Part shown: in pieces, positions 24,087 to 35,640 of the stretch
Numbering within the stretch: the first letter of the stretch is position 1
Layout of the letters: each line of letters opens with the position of its first letter
Assembly: GCA_007258455.2 (NCBI GenBank)
Contig: VDFB02195886.1
Location: 70,472-134,471 of the forward strand
DNA: 64,000 nt
Direction: 5' to 3'
Origin: Sequoia sempervirens
Lineage: Eukaryota; Streptophyta; Pinopsida; Cupressales; Cupressaceae
The notes under the pieces: generated by a model
Databases searched by the model: none
The model's input: the letters and a program-made list of their open reading frames with translations, nothing else
Told to the model about the DNA's origin: nothing
Made by a program: the position numbers and the translations under genes

Positions 24087-25250
24087 TGTAGACACCTAAA
24101 TTTGGCCACTCACATATGGTCAAATTCATCCTCTTATCTCGCCTGCACATTCATATTAATTAAATAATTCATTATTTGATTAATATTTATCCTATTTTAT
24201 ACATTCTCTAAGGTGTTTAATTAATTAGATACCTTACCCTCTTTCTTCTCTAAATTAAATAAATAGACCAATTTATTTAATTTAGTCATTTTAGCCCACA
24301 TGAATTAAATCAAATTTTAATTCACTATTTCTCTCTCCAAATGTAACATCCCCCATAATCCTTCCTTAATTTAGGCTAACCTAATTAACCTATCATTAGG
24401 ATGTGCACACCACTAATTGTGATTAGTGTCACATCCTCCATAATCTCCCACTTGCTTCTAATCTCATCATTAGCCTACCTAATCATTTGCACAACCACTA
24501 ATCATGATTAATTAATTCCTAACCTGGGTCTCTTGACAATTATGACAAGAGTACCTAAGTCAACCCTCTTAAATTATTTCTCCTTTTGGAGAAGCTATCC
24601 CCATCCCCCAAGGAATTTTTAATTCCTTTTTTATCTTTACAATATGCCTATATGGAATTTTTAATTCCACTTATCCACCCAAGACCTCCTATGAGGAATT
24701 TTGAATTCCACTTTATTCCTCCTACCTTTTTATTCACTCCCCACATCCCCATGTCCTTACAAGGGGAATTTTTAATTCCCTTGTTCTTCCCAAGGCCCCT
24801 TTCTAAAATCTAGGGAGATTTTAGAAGAATTTAAAAATCATTCTCTTGTCACATCCTCCAAATAATTTGGGGTGGATAAGACAAGTCCTCCCTTTTCCCT
24901 CTCCCCAAGGTACTTGAAAGCACCTCCACATGGGATCCACCTCACATCTACATCACCCCACCCTTTCCAACTAGCCTTCCACATCAACCATTGATCTCCC
25001 AAACCTAGTTCTAATCCTATCCATTCATTTCTTTCTCTCCAAATTGGCTAAATACTTAGCCAATTTCATTTATTCACATCACTTACACACATTTTTCATA
25101 CACAACACTTAGCTCTCAGTCTCACACATGCCCCCATTGTTGCAATTTTCAAGCTTTCATTGTGCATCCAAATCCGTTTTCAATACTATCATGGCATTCA
25201 TATGAATGTTATTACAATCATTCTAGTGTAGGTTGCATGCTATCATCTTG
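24087..25250 (+). repeat. Gypsy-like 3' LTR (right end uncertain)
   Basis: It opens TGTAGACACCTAAATTTGG, very similar to the opening TGTATACACCTAAAAATGG of the minus-strand LTR ending at 51494. The body is AT-rich with TTAATTAA-type runs, as in that LTR. No matching CA end or target duplication was fixed; the sequence changes character near 25250. No internal gypsy polyprotein is visible, so this is a solo or orphan 3' LTR. Confidence 0.55.
24609..24790. repeat. Four palindromic GGAATTTTTAATTCC-type motifs
   Basis: AGGAATTTTTAATTCCT, TGGAATTTTTAATTCCA, AGGAATTTTGAATTCCA and GGGAATTTTTAATTCCC occur at roughly 24610, 24654, 24696 and 24765, 42-70 bp apart inside the LTR. In each, the bases flanking the core also pair, so the two arms have been kept complementary. 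Confidence 0.8.
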
Positions 25251-25467
25251 TCTAAGGAGCACACAATTTCAAATCAACAAAGGGCCAACCAACTTCATCA
25301 AATTTGAAAAAGGTATAATATTGTGTTGATTTTAGTTCTTGTTTGAATTTCAAATCTAAGGAAAATCTTGAGGTTTTTTTTTGCTTTCTCCTTTGCATTT
25401 TATTTTCAATACCATAGTTAAGTAGGAAAAACACTGCACACACCGACAAAGGAATCAAGGTTGTCTA

Positions 25468-26002
25468 AGCTTTGATACCAAATGAAATGAAGCCAGCTAA
25501 GTGGAAACAACTTCCTACACTAATCTAAGTAGAGGAGAGTTGTAAAAAAAAATTCTAACACCTTATACAATTATAGATATAGAAAACACAGAGATAAATA
25601 AGTTAGAACAACAAGTACACATGAACATATAACACCAAACATACATGGTGAAAACCTTTTCAAGTAAAAAATCCCACCCTCCAAAAGCATAGTACTTATG
25701 TATTATATCAAATAGTGAATATAATGTAGCTCCAAGTACAAATATTCTTCAACAAGTGTTTCAAAACAAATACCTATTTTGGGGTGAATCTACCAAGTAC
25801 ACTTTGTTACCTGCAAAACAAACTATTCATTCTACAATACAAGGCATCCAATATATAGATAGAGATTCAAGCTAAGAGAAGCATTTAGAAGGAGAGGGGT
25901 GTCCAAATCCACATGGTACAATCTCCCACACCATAGACATGCATTTGTACACTTGTACAATATTCTCTTACACCCCTTACAACCGTCATAACATGCAATA
26001 TT
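25468..26002 (-). repeat. copia-type 5' LTR with primer-binding site
   Basis: Minus-strand TTGGTATCAAAGC (near 25472-25484) is a Met-tRNA-type primer-binding site. To its right is an LTR-like segment whose internal end contains AACAACTTCCTACACTAAT (plus-strand reading), the same terminal phrase as in the LTRs at 26003, 48110 and 59423. The interior that should follow on the left is not recognisable as gag. Confidence 0.6.
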
Positions 26003-26613
26003 TGTAAGGAAGCGAAGGTAGTAGAACAACTTCCTACACTAATATTGAGAGGAGGATAATGAAAAACTCTTGTGGATCTTTAAAAATTACAAAAAATTAA
26101 ACATAAATATCATGCATACCACAACACAATGATTTATGTGGGGAAAACTCTTTTGGGAGAAAAACCCCACACTCCAAAATCCGCCCAATATATTATTCAA
26201 AATTCACAAAGATTACAATATACTTGCAAAGAAAGCTTCCCACAGGTGTATCACCAACCAGAGATCCAGAGGCAACACAACTACTATCAAACTTTAACAA
26301 TACATCATAATACACAATCGTAATACAATTCCCTCATAAAATAGGGTTACCTTTTAGGGAAAGTCAAGCTAATAAAATATCGATTGTTAGATATAAGGCC
26401 TAATGATGAATAGATTTACAATAATAAAATATTAAAAAAAAAATTCCTTTCGGGGGCACTATTCCCGAGCCCCTGTCAGAGCATGCTACCCTCAAACCCC
26501 CAACCGGGGGGATGATCCCCTCAAACCCCTTGTTGTGAGGGGAATCCCCCTCACGCCCCCCCATCACTAATGTATCAAAAATACCTTATGTATCAAGGGT
26601 CAGTGCAGGATCA
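26003..26613 (-). repeat. copia-type LTR, same family as 59423-59975
   Basis: It opens TGTAAGGAAGCGAAGGTAG and shares ACAACTTCCTACACTAAT, a conserved CCCCACACTCCAAAA block and an AATATATT block with the solo LTR at 59423-59975. G/C-rich hairpins (TGAGGGG/CCCCTCA and neighbours) lie at 26450-26560. The right boundary near 26613 comes from alignment by eye with the other LTR. No target duplication found. Confidence 0.65.
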
Positions 26614-27404
26614 TGGGGGTCCAAACTAGGCTTATAGGTGGCAATGAAATTTCAAAAAAATAAAGTTAGGCAACTTGAGATAAAAATTTGAATAGGTTAT
26701 TAACATAATTTGAAAAATATGTGAGAACAAAACTTGTAGCAAATTGAATTTAGTTTCTAGGCTACTAGTCCTTTTTTGGAAAATAGTAAATCTATTTTGT
26801 GAAAATTTGAAATTTAAATGTTGTAGTACTAAATTTTCAAGAAAAAGATAAAAAGTAGATGTATGTCTAACCTCCCTACGTACAAGAAAAAATAGTTTTT
26901 TTCTGAAACTTTCAATATATGTAGAGGACACATGCATGGATGTGCTAGTTTTGTTTTGTAATTTTTTTGCATGTAAATAATTAGTTATGATTTTTTTATT
27001 AGAAAATTTCAAAATTATTAAAGCATGTTTGTCTAACCACCATAACTTAGTCAAAAATTTATGAAATTCAATTTTTTTCATCTTATAGTATATGAAGCAT
27101 AGAATGTGACATATTTTTTAGATTTAAAAGATGTGAAATAGTTGAAAATTATAGAAGTTTTTCAATCAACCTATCAATCAAGACTTTAGTTGTAATGTAT
27201 GTAGAAAATCAATAATAATTATTTATTAAATTCAAAATAAGGCATATCCTATATTGGTGGAAAGCTGACAATTGTTTAAATAAAACCTTTTGCTTCATCA
27301 AATTCAGATAAAAAAAAGTCTTCAACCATAAGGGAAAACTTCAGAAAACTAAGGAAAATTTGTAAACACATTTTTTGAGTTGACTTTCTAGGTTTGGAAA
27401 TCCC
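26614..27404. other. AT-rich DNA, no supported gene
   Basis: A 149-codon minus-strand open frame at 26632-27081 is rich in Phe, Leu, Lys and Asn, as expected by chance in AT-rich DNA. No domain recognised. Confidence 0.45.
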
Positions 27405-28930
27405 AAACCAAATCCTGAGCCTGTGTGAAATCACAATACCGTGTCTCAATTTTTTGTCAAGATGGACATTTACATCAACATTTTTAACTGAATCTTGATC
27501 TTCTGAGACCTATATCAGCTAAACTGTTAAGAATTTGAAGATGATGTGAACTAGTGATTTGTGGCAATTTGTGTATAGATTCTAAATATATATTTTTTCA
27601 AATTTTCTAAAAAAAATCATGAATCTTTCAAAATCTCCTTTAATAACTAGTTTTAAACAAAAAACAACATTTTTAGAAAGTAATGTTTGTGTCGTACAAC
27701 ATAACATTTTTTTCTATAAAGGATTAAATTCTAATTTTTGAAATATAGATTCTAAACATCAATATCTATGGAAATGATATTCTTTCATAATTTTTTATTA
27801 CATAATTTTTTTAATTAATTTTTGAAGTCACTGTAACTATAATTTGGACATACATGTGAGTCGTACAACCTAACTTGTTGTGTATATATGGAAATCTATT
27901 TTTTTTGGAGGTGAAACAAGGACCCATTTCTTAATGGTGTGATTGCGACACTTGACTACACCATTCTCCTGAGGGGTGTAAGGTGTGGTGAATTGGTGCT
28001 TTATGCCATGTGAAGCACAAAATGTGGAGAAAATATTGGAATAAAATTCCCCCCCATTATCAAACCTGAGAGTAATGATAGAAAAACCAGACTATTTTTC
28101 CACCAAGGCCTTCAACTGCTAAAATATGCTAAACACCTCTGATTTAAGCTTCAAAAAATACACCCACATCTTTCTGCTGAAATCATCAACAAAAAGAAAA
28201 AATTACCTAGATCCAGTGACAAAAGCTGTGTGCATTGGACCACATACATCAGCATGGACCAACTGTAAAACCCTTGAAGCCTGCCATGGGTTGCCATCGG
28301 AGAAAGGAGTCCGATGTTACTTTCTTGCCTAACAAGCCTCACAAACTCCATGAGTTTGAGTCTGAATCACAAGTAGACCACCAACGAGATCATCTCGTGA
28401 TAATTGAGAGAGATAGTTCATGTTTAGGTGCCCATAATGTTGAATACCTAAGGAAAGGGTATTTTTTAAATTTTCTTTACAATGGTTTACAATTTTTCCA
28501 CCTCTGCACAACAAAGTGCTTGATGTTCGAAGAAAAACTAATTTTTAGTAAAAATTAAAAATTAAATACATGATAAAATGAAAATATATCAAAACTATAC
28601 TTGTTGGAAAGCTTGTTTTGAGGGCTACAATCTTGAAAAATATAAATTTTAAATGACGTTATTTAATCCCTCAAAAGGTAAAGAAAAAGTGGCTTTTTCC
28701 AATGTTTTGATAAGTGCGAAGGAGACTCCATTGTGGGTATTATTTAATACTAGAGGGGTTCTATCCAAGGGGGTTTGATCTAAGGAGGTTTTATCGATCC
28801 CTCTTCAATTAAAACCCTTTAGATGGATCCTCTCAAGACTTAAATCATTAAATTTTTTTAAAACAATGATTTCAGGCAAAAATCAACACATCCCAAAAGA
28901 CACACTATTGTGGCAACACCCGCCTACTGA
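27405..28930. mobile_element. TIR DNA element, copy 2, carrying a copia integrase piece
   Basis: TCACAATACCGTGTCTCA at 27431 pairs with an inverted, mutated partner ending at 28912 (CACAATAGTGTGTC on the minus strand). Both arms align with copy 1: for example the stretch with GAACTAGTGATTTGTGG (27549-27565), and the phrase with CACAACAAAG near the other arm. The middle, about 27938-28450, replaces a few bases of the copy 1 sequence with a fragment of copia integrase. Without that piece the element would be about 1 kb, like copy 1. Confidence 0.8.
27938..28455 (-). pseudogene. copia integrase fragment inside TIR element
   Basis: Minus-strand translation reads from the HHCC region (HYGHLNMNYLSQLSRDDL, GVCEACQARKH) into the catalytic core (LVHADVCGPM, LFVDDFSRKMWVYF) and then FDNGGEFY, HGIKHQFTTPYTPQENGVV, stopping at the RNHT position. 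It covers roughly the central integrase only, with three in-frame stops and no frame shift obvious to me. There is no LTR, gag or RT on either side: both ends abut TIR-element sequence. Either a truncated copia piece was captured by the DNA transposon, or a larger insertion was later deleted. Confidence 0.85.
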
Positions 28931-28990
28931 TTTTGTTAGAAAAAGGGGATATCGTTTGTAACAAATATAGGTTTCAAATGGATATTCATT

Positions 28991-29190
28991 ACCTATATTA
29001 TTTATAATACATAATATTTAATATATTATTATATTCTAATATATTATATACTAATATAATATATATTATATATTATGTATTATATATTATATTATATTAT
29101 ATATAATATATATTAAATATTAATATTATGTAATATATATTATATAATATATTTAATACATAGTATATATTATATATTTATTGATGTACG
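28991..29190. repeat. AT-only low-complexity tract
   Basis: Long alternation of TATA, AATATT and TATTATAT words with almost no G or C. A similar tract lies at 58931-59085. Confidence 0.9.
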
Positions 29191-29444
29191 ACCAATTCAC
29201 AATATATACTATAATTCATGGTAGGTGATGCCAAGCGACTCATTAGAAGGCGCTTCTCCAATTCTTATGTTTAGGAAAACCTAAAATTCTTATATTTTAC
29301 CATCATCCAAGGGAATGATGATGAGCCTCTCATCCAAGTCACTTGCAAAGGAGAAACTAAGTTATTTGTGCTTGAAGAGATCTCATCCATGTTGCTCATC
29401 AATTTATGTGAACCTCCAAAGACCAAGAAGGTAGATCACTGAGC

Positions 29445-29663
29445 ATGGAGGGAAAGGAGGAGGGAAAAAGGAAGAGGAAGGAGCAAGAGAAGGCCATCAG
29501 AATAGATGTGGGAATAAGCTATTGTTGTGTTGGGGTATGGCAGCCACAACATAACATGGTTGAGATTATTATTAACAAGCAAGGAAATAGAACCAATCAT
29601 TCTATTGTCACTTTTACTTCCTCCCAGAGATTTGTTGGTGATGTTATCAAGTGCCAAATTTAA
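29445..29663 (+). pseudogene. Hsp70 N-terminal fragment
   Basis: From ATG 29445 a Lys/Glu-rich start is followed by AIRIDVGISYCCVGVWQ, then VEIIINKQGNRT, HSIVTFTSSQRFVGD and K.Q, after which a stop follows. This matches the first 55-60 residues of cytosolic Hsp70 (family pattern GIDLGTTYS, CVGVWQ, QGNRTTPS, FTD.ER.GDAAKNQ). The nucleotide-binding phosphate loop is damaged: Gly to Arg before ID, and the two Thr replaced by Ile-Ser. Similarity ends before the usual first intron position of plant Hsp70 genes, so this is a captured or broken exon 1 piece. The full protein is an ATP-driven chaperone; this piece cannot be. Confidence 0.8.
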
Positions 29664-29676
29664 AAAAATAATGTTA

Positions 29677-30205
29677 AGGTGGGAGGGAGAGACCTAAGAG
29701 AGAGGGAGTGGGAGGAAATTGAGAGAGAGGGAGAGAGAGAAAGAGAGAAAGACCTGAGAGGGAAAGAGAGAGAGAGAGGGAGAAGGGGAGTGGGAGAGAC
29801 TTGAGAGAGAGGGAGTGGGAGGGACCTAAGAGAGAGATATGGAGTGGGAGAGACCTGAGAGAGAAAGATAGAAGGAGGGAGAGACTTGAGAGAGAGAGAG
29901 AGAGTGGAGATACCTAAGAGAGAAATATAGAGGGAGGGAGAGACTAGAGAGAGAGATACCTAAGAGAGACAAGGAGTGGGAGGGACCTGAGAGAGAGAGA
30001 CCTGAGAGGGAGGAAGAGAGATACTTGAGAGAGATAGAGAGAGTTGAGAGGGAGAGAGGGAGAGAGAGAGATTTGAAAGGGAGAGAGAGGGGGAGAGGGA
30101 GAGACTTGAGAGGGAGAGAGGGAGAGAGAGTGGGAGGGATAGAGAGAGATTTATCGAGTTAGGGTGGGAAAAAGAGACTAGAGAAAGAGAGAGAGAGAGG
30201 GATGT
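29677..30205. repeat. GA-rich purine tract / minisatellite
   Basis: More than 500 bp of nearly pure purine on the plus strand, made of GAGAGA runs broken by phrases such as GAGACCTGAGAGAG, GAGACTTGAGAGAG and GGAGTGGGAGGGACC at irregular spacing. It starts 14 bp after the Hsp70 fragment. Such mirror-symmetric homopurine DNA can form triplex structures. Confidence 0.93.
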
Positions 30206-31480
30206 CCATTTTGTTTTTAATAATTTTTAATTTATGAAAAACATAACATATATCAAAGGTGGTGCAACATTCAGTTATGCACGTTCTATTGTTGATTGGT
30301 GTACTTATGCATTATCATGAGGAGGGGCATGATTCACAAGTGTTCAGATTATTTTGGTTGGTTGAGGAGGGCTCAGTGGGAGACAAATTGGAATGTCAAA
30401 TAATCAAAGAATCTTCAAAGATGCATTCATTTCGAAGCTCAGATGAAAATGCATGGACCATATGCACACAAGAGTTGGCTTGTTTTTTTCAAAATTGTAT
30501 TCAGTCTAATTGGGATCAATGCGAGTGAAGTGAGGGGTAGATACATAGATTCCACAGTACCTAACCCCTTTATTTGTATTACAATCCTCTTTAGAAGATG
30601 AAATGTAAAGTTCACTTGACTACGACCATCTCTTAGATCTTGTATAGCCAGGACATGTCTATACAATTGTAGGACTGCAGGGGAATGCAAAGGGATCAGA
30701 CTATTGGTTGGCATGATGTGTACAAGGAAAGAAGAAGTTAACACAACCAATGACAAATGATGATGGGTTCATGTATCCTATGGGTTCAATTGTTGATTTA
30801 GGAACTTGGTTGTGAATGTATATGATTAGAAAGAATGGAATACCTGCATTTGAAAACTATGATAAACACAAAACCATTCTCATGTATTCACACCTTGTTA
30901 TAGAAACAAATGTTAAGTTATTGAGACATCATGCTAAAATAATAACAAAGGAACTATGGAAGATTAGTAGTGTTGATCATGAAGCATTACTCGATACTCT
31001 AAAGGGAAGAGATGACCCTTCAAGCACACTTGAGTAGCATATCATTTATTGCATGGGACAGGTATGATATTGTTCATAAATATACATAATCATCAGTAAT
31101 CGCCACCCATATGTCATGTATAACATCATATATCAAAAATTAACTGATATGTAAAAATGCAAGTTTCTTGGATAACAAAGGTATATTTTCAAGTGATTCA
31201 AATCAAAACATCAATGGTAGATCATGTAGATCAACATATTTTTGAGGTACTTATTTGATTTGAGAGAATGTTAAGTTCATAATTTGTAGTTCATGTTGCT
31301 TAGGCTCAAAAATTTGTCTCTATTTATATGCAAGTTCTTCTTTGACCCCATTTCTAATGAGTATTCTCACTTTCTCTCAATTTCTCAATATTTGAAGGTA
31401 TTATTGTTTAATTTATAGTAGAAAATAAATGTATTTTGATCTTTCTTGAAGGATCATGATAATCATTAACCATTGAGAAC
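30206..31480. other. Unclassified DNA with short open frames
   Basis: Plus-strand open frames at 30259-30528 and 30816-31037 are free of obvious low complexity. The second continues coding-like text upstream to about 30690 (KKKLTQPMTNDDGFMYP). I do not recognise a family and cannot call them genes. Confidence 0.35.
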
Positions 31481-34400
31481 TACTCACACACCACAATTGA
31501 ATACCCCATAAAGAGCACCCTAGAATGATCAGGTGACTTGGGAAATGAGCTGAAACCTTCCCTAGTATTTACCTGCCTACCTCAATGTGCCCACATTTCC
31601 CATCCATCAAAATAACCCAAAACTTGACAATTTTGCATTATTTGCTCTTACGACACTTTCAAGACTACCCCAGATTAGTGCACTTCATAATCACAAGGGT
31701 CTTGGGTGAAAAAATGAGGGATTTCATAGCATTGTATTTCCCAACTTGATTTTTTGGTATCATTGGTCTCACTCCATTATGTACAAAACAAGAAAATGCT
31801 TCTTTCCATTTTTGCACTGTTTTCCACTGACAACTTTTGCAAGAATGCATTTGACATTAAAACACAAAAATGGTGTTGAGTTGACCCAAACTGAGAGTTT
31901 TTTTTAGGGACTCAATATCCACCTGTAGGTTTAGATAAAGCATTCCTATGTGTCATGAGCTCTCAGAATGACTTTGTCAAAGTTTGATAGTTTTTTGGCT
32001 TTTAGGGCTCTTAAGAGACTACCCCGGAAAGAGCACCCCAAAACAATTAGGTGACTTGGGAAAAAAATTCAGAAATTCTCTAGTATTTACCTGCCTACCT
32101 CAATGTGTCCACACTTCCTATTCATCAAAATTACTATATATTTTACAAATTTTGTATTTTTTCTCTTAAGGGTCTTAAGAGGCTACCCTGAAAAGAGCAC
32201 CCCAGAACAATTTGGTGACCTGTGAAATGAATTCAAACCTTCCCTAGTATTTACCTACCTACCTCAATGTGTTCATGCTTCCCATTCATTAAAATTACTG
32301 TACATAATTTTACAAATTTTACATTTTTTTTTCTCTTAGAGCTCTTAAGAGACTACCCCAAAAAGAGCACCTCAGAATGATTTGGCGACTTGGGAAATGA
32401 ATTCAAACCTTCCCTAGTATTTACCTACCTACCTGAATGTGTCCACACTTCCCATTCATCAAAATTACTATACATTTTACAAAATTCTTATTTTTTGCTC
32501 TGATAGCTCTTAAGAGACTACTCCCAAAAAGAGCACCCTAGAACAATTAGGTGACTTGGGAAATGAAGTCATACCTTTCCTAGTATTTACCTACCTACCT
32601 CGATGTGTCCATGCTACCTATTCATCAAAATTACTATAAATTTTATAAATTTTTCATTTTTTGCTCTTAAGGCTCTTAAGAGACTACCCTGGAAAGAGCA
32701 CCCTAGGATGATCAAGTGAATTGGGAAATGAGGTCAGACCTTCCCTAGTATTTAATTGGATACCTTGATGTGTCCACACTTCCCATCTATCAATATAACC
32801 CAAAACTTGACAATTTTGCATTATTTTCTCTTATGACACTTTCAAGACTACCCCAGATTAGTGCACTTTGGAATCACAAGGGGGTTGGGCAACAAAAAGA
32901 AGGCCTTTTATAGTGTTGGAATACCCACCTTGACGTTTTGGTATAGTTGGTTTTGCTCCATTATGCACAAAACAAAAAATGCTTCTTTCCATTTTTGCAC
33001 TACTTTCCACTGACAACTTTTGCAAGAATTCATTTGGCATTAGAACACACAAACGGTATTGAGTTGACCCAAGCCGAAAGAGGTTGTTTTGAAGGGACTA
33101 GATATCCACCTATAGGCGTAGAAAAATCATTCCTATGTGCCATGAGCTCCTAGAAAAGCTTTGTCAAAGTTTGATAATTTTTTGCTTTTAGGGCTCTTAA
33201 GAGACTACCCTAGAATGATCGGGTGACTTGGGAAATGAATTTGAACCCTCCCTAGTATTTACTTGCCTACCTTAACATGTCCACACTGCCCATTCATCAA
33301 AATTACTATAAATTTTATAAATTTTTCATTTTCTCTCTCTTAAGGTTCTTAGGAGACTACCCTAGAAAGAGCACCTCAGGATGATTGAGTGACTTGGGCA
33401 AAGAGGTTAGACCTTCCTTGGTATTTACCTACCTACCTCGATGTTTCTATGCTTCCCATCTGTCAATATAACCAAAAACTTGACAATTTTACATTATTTT
33501 CTCTTATGACACTTTCAAGACTACCCTAAATTAGCGCACTTCAGAATCGCAGGGGGGGTTGTGAGACAAAAGAAGGAATTTCATAGCATTGGACTTCCCA
33601 CCTTGACGTGTTGGTATATTTTTTTTCGCTCCATTATGCACAAAACAAAAAAATGCTTCTTTCCATTTTTGCATTGCTTTCCATCAAGACAACTTTTTCC
33701 AGAATGCATTTGACACTGGAACACACAAACAGTGTTGATTTGACCCAAATCGATAGATGTTGTTTTAAATGGACTCAATACCCACCTATAGGTGCAAACA
33801 AATCATTCCTATGTTCCATGAGCTCCTGGAACAACTTTGTCAAAGTTTGACAGTTTTTCAGTTTTAGGGCTCTTAAGAGACTACCCTGGAAAGAGCACCC
33901 CAAAACAATCGGGTGACTTGGGAAACAAAGCCAGACCTTCCATAGTATTTTCCCACCTACCTCAACATTTCCACGATGCTCATTCATCAAAATTACTATA
34001 AATTTTATAAATTTTTCATTTTTTGCTCTTAAGGCTCTTAAGAGACTACCTCAGAAAGAGCACCCTAGGATGATTGGGTGACTTGGGAAATGAGTTCAGA
34101 CCTTCCCTAGTTTTTACCTTCCTACCTCGATGTTTCCATGCTTCCCATCTATCAAAATAACCCAAAACTTGACAATTTTGCATTATTTTCTCTTACGACA
34201 CTTTCAAGACTACCCTGAATTAGTGCACTCCACAATCACAAGGGTGTGCTTGGGTGATAAAAGGAGGCATTTCATAGTGTTGAAATTCCAACCTTGAAAT
34301 GTTGGTATAGTTGGTTTAGCTCCATTATAAACAAAACAAAAAAATGCTTCTTTCCATTTTTGCACTGCTTTCCACTGACAACTTTGCAAGAATGCATTTG

Positions 34401-34700
34401 ACACTGGAACACAAAAACAATGTTGAGTTGACCCAAAACAAGAGAGGTTCTTTTGAAGGGACTTGATATACACCTGTAGGTGCATACAAATAATTCCTAA
34501 TTTCCATGAGCTCCTTGAACGACTTCATTAAAGTTTGACAATTTTTCACTTTTAGGGCTCTTAAGATACTACCTTGGAAAGAGCACCTCAAAATAATCAG
34601 GTGACTTGGGAAACAAAAAGAGGCCTTCCCTAGTATTTACCTATGTTTGTCAACATGCCCATGCTGCTCCTTTGTCAAAATTACTAAAATATTACATTTT
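31480..34700. repeat. Higher-order tandem array of ~165-bp and ~355-bp units
   Basis: The short unit (S) contains GCTCTTAAGAGACTACCC, then AAAGAGCACCCC, GGTGACTTGGGAAATGA and CCTTCCCTAGTATTTACC. S starts lie near 32009, 32168, 32340, 32507, 32672, 33193, 33343, 33868, 34035 and 34557, plus one near 31505. A longer unit (L) contains AGTGCACTTC, ATGCTTCTTTCCATTTTTGC and GAGTTGACCC, and starts near 31649, 32838, 33508 and 34197. The order is S-L-S-S-S-S-S-L-S-S-L-S-S-L-S. From 32.8 kb on the repeating block is S-S-L, about 690 bp. L begins with a diverged form of the S start, so it probably arose from it. Confidence 0.92.
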
Positions 34701-35640
34701 CTATATTTTCCAATATTCATGTTTAATTTTAACCATTGTTGAGTCAATAGTAGATTCAAGATTATGTTTCTTAACTATTCTTAACAAATGTAGGTCAGTT
34801 TGGTGAACAATACTATTACATCAAGGAGCGATTGAAAAAAAGTTAAAACATTTTTCTTCAACATTGAGGACACATTCAATGTAATTCATAATGATTTATC
34901 TTATTCATATACTTTAATGTCTTGATTTATAATTTTGCATTTGATTTCAAAGAATGACCAATTTACTTTACTTTTCACATTGTTTATAATCCATACGTTT
35001 CTAATATTTATATGTACGCATTTCCCAACACAAGCTTTGAGTAGGATGTGAGGTTCGATGGTAATGCATCCAACATTGGAGTTCATGTTGCTTTCATTGT
35101 TCAATTATATTTAAATAGTGTTTTCTTTTGTTTTTGAACAATCTTTGTAATATTGCAGTGCAAGTGTTTGTGAGAGTAGCAATGATTTGAGGTGTGTGTT
35201 ATGGAGTAAGGATCTTAGGGGCACACATTAGTTGTGTATCTATCATAGTTTGATAGCAAGATGCATCTATACATTGAGCACATGAGGTCAACAATAAAAT
35301 TATATGGGATTATTAGTTGTATTGATGATTATGATAGTTAAAAAATGACATGTTTGTGTAAAAAATGACATTTTATGTGTATGTTGAAAAATGTCACATG
35401 TTTGTGTAATCGTGAATGTCACGTGTATATATTTTCACATCCAAATCACTCACACATTCGTACATTTATTCATGTTGGTACCTACTTAATAGTGAAGCAA
35501 TGGTGAATATTTTGCACTTGTCTTTTAGATAAAATGTTCTCTCATCAACCCTTAGGACAACAACAATATTTTATTCCTTTTCGTGATTTTTTTACTACTT
35601 TTTCATATCTGTAGGTTGGAATTGATGATATTTATCATTT
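34701..35640. other. AT-rich unclassified DNA
   Basis: No coding motif, LTR end or repeat recognised. A short direct repeat of AAAAAATGACAT and TGTCACATGTTTGTGTAA phrases occurs near 35340-35430. Confidence 0.4.

Noticed and set aside
26632..27081. 149-codon minus-strand open frame
   Set aside because: Rich in Phe, Leu, Lys and Asn as expected by chance in AT-rich DNA; no motif and no supporting context.
31665..34591. Several minus-strand open frames with a shared Lys/Trp-rich phrase (CQWKTVQKWKEAF)
   Set aside because: They recur because they lie in the L units of the tandem array; frames and ends differ among units, so they are repeat artefacts.
31480..34700. Regularly spaced repeats considered as a CRISPR-like array
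   Set aside because: Units are 165-355 bp with no short identical repeats and unique spacers, and the genome is a plant.
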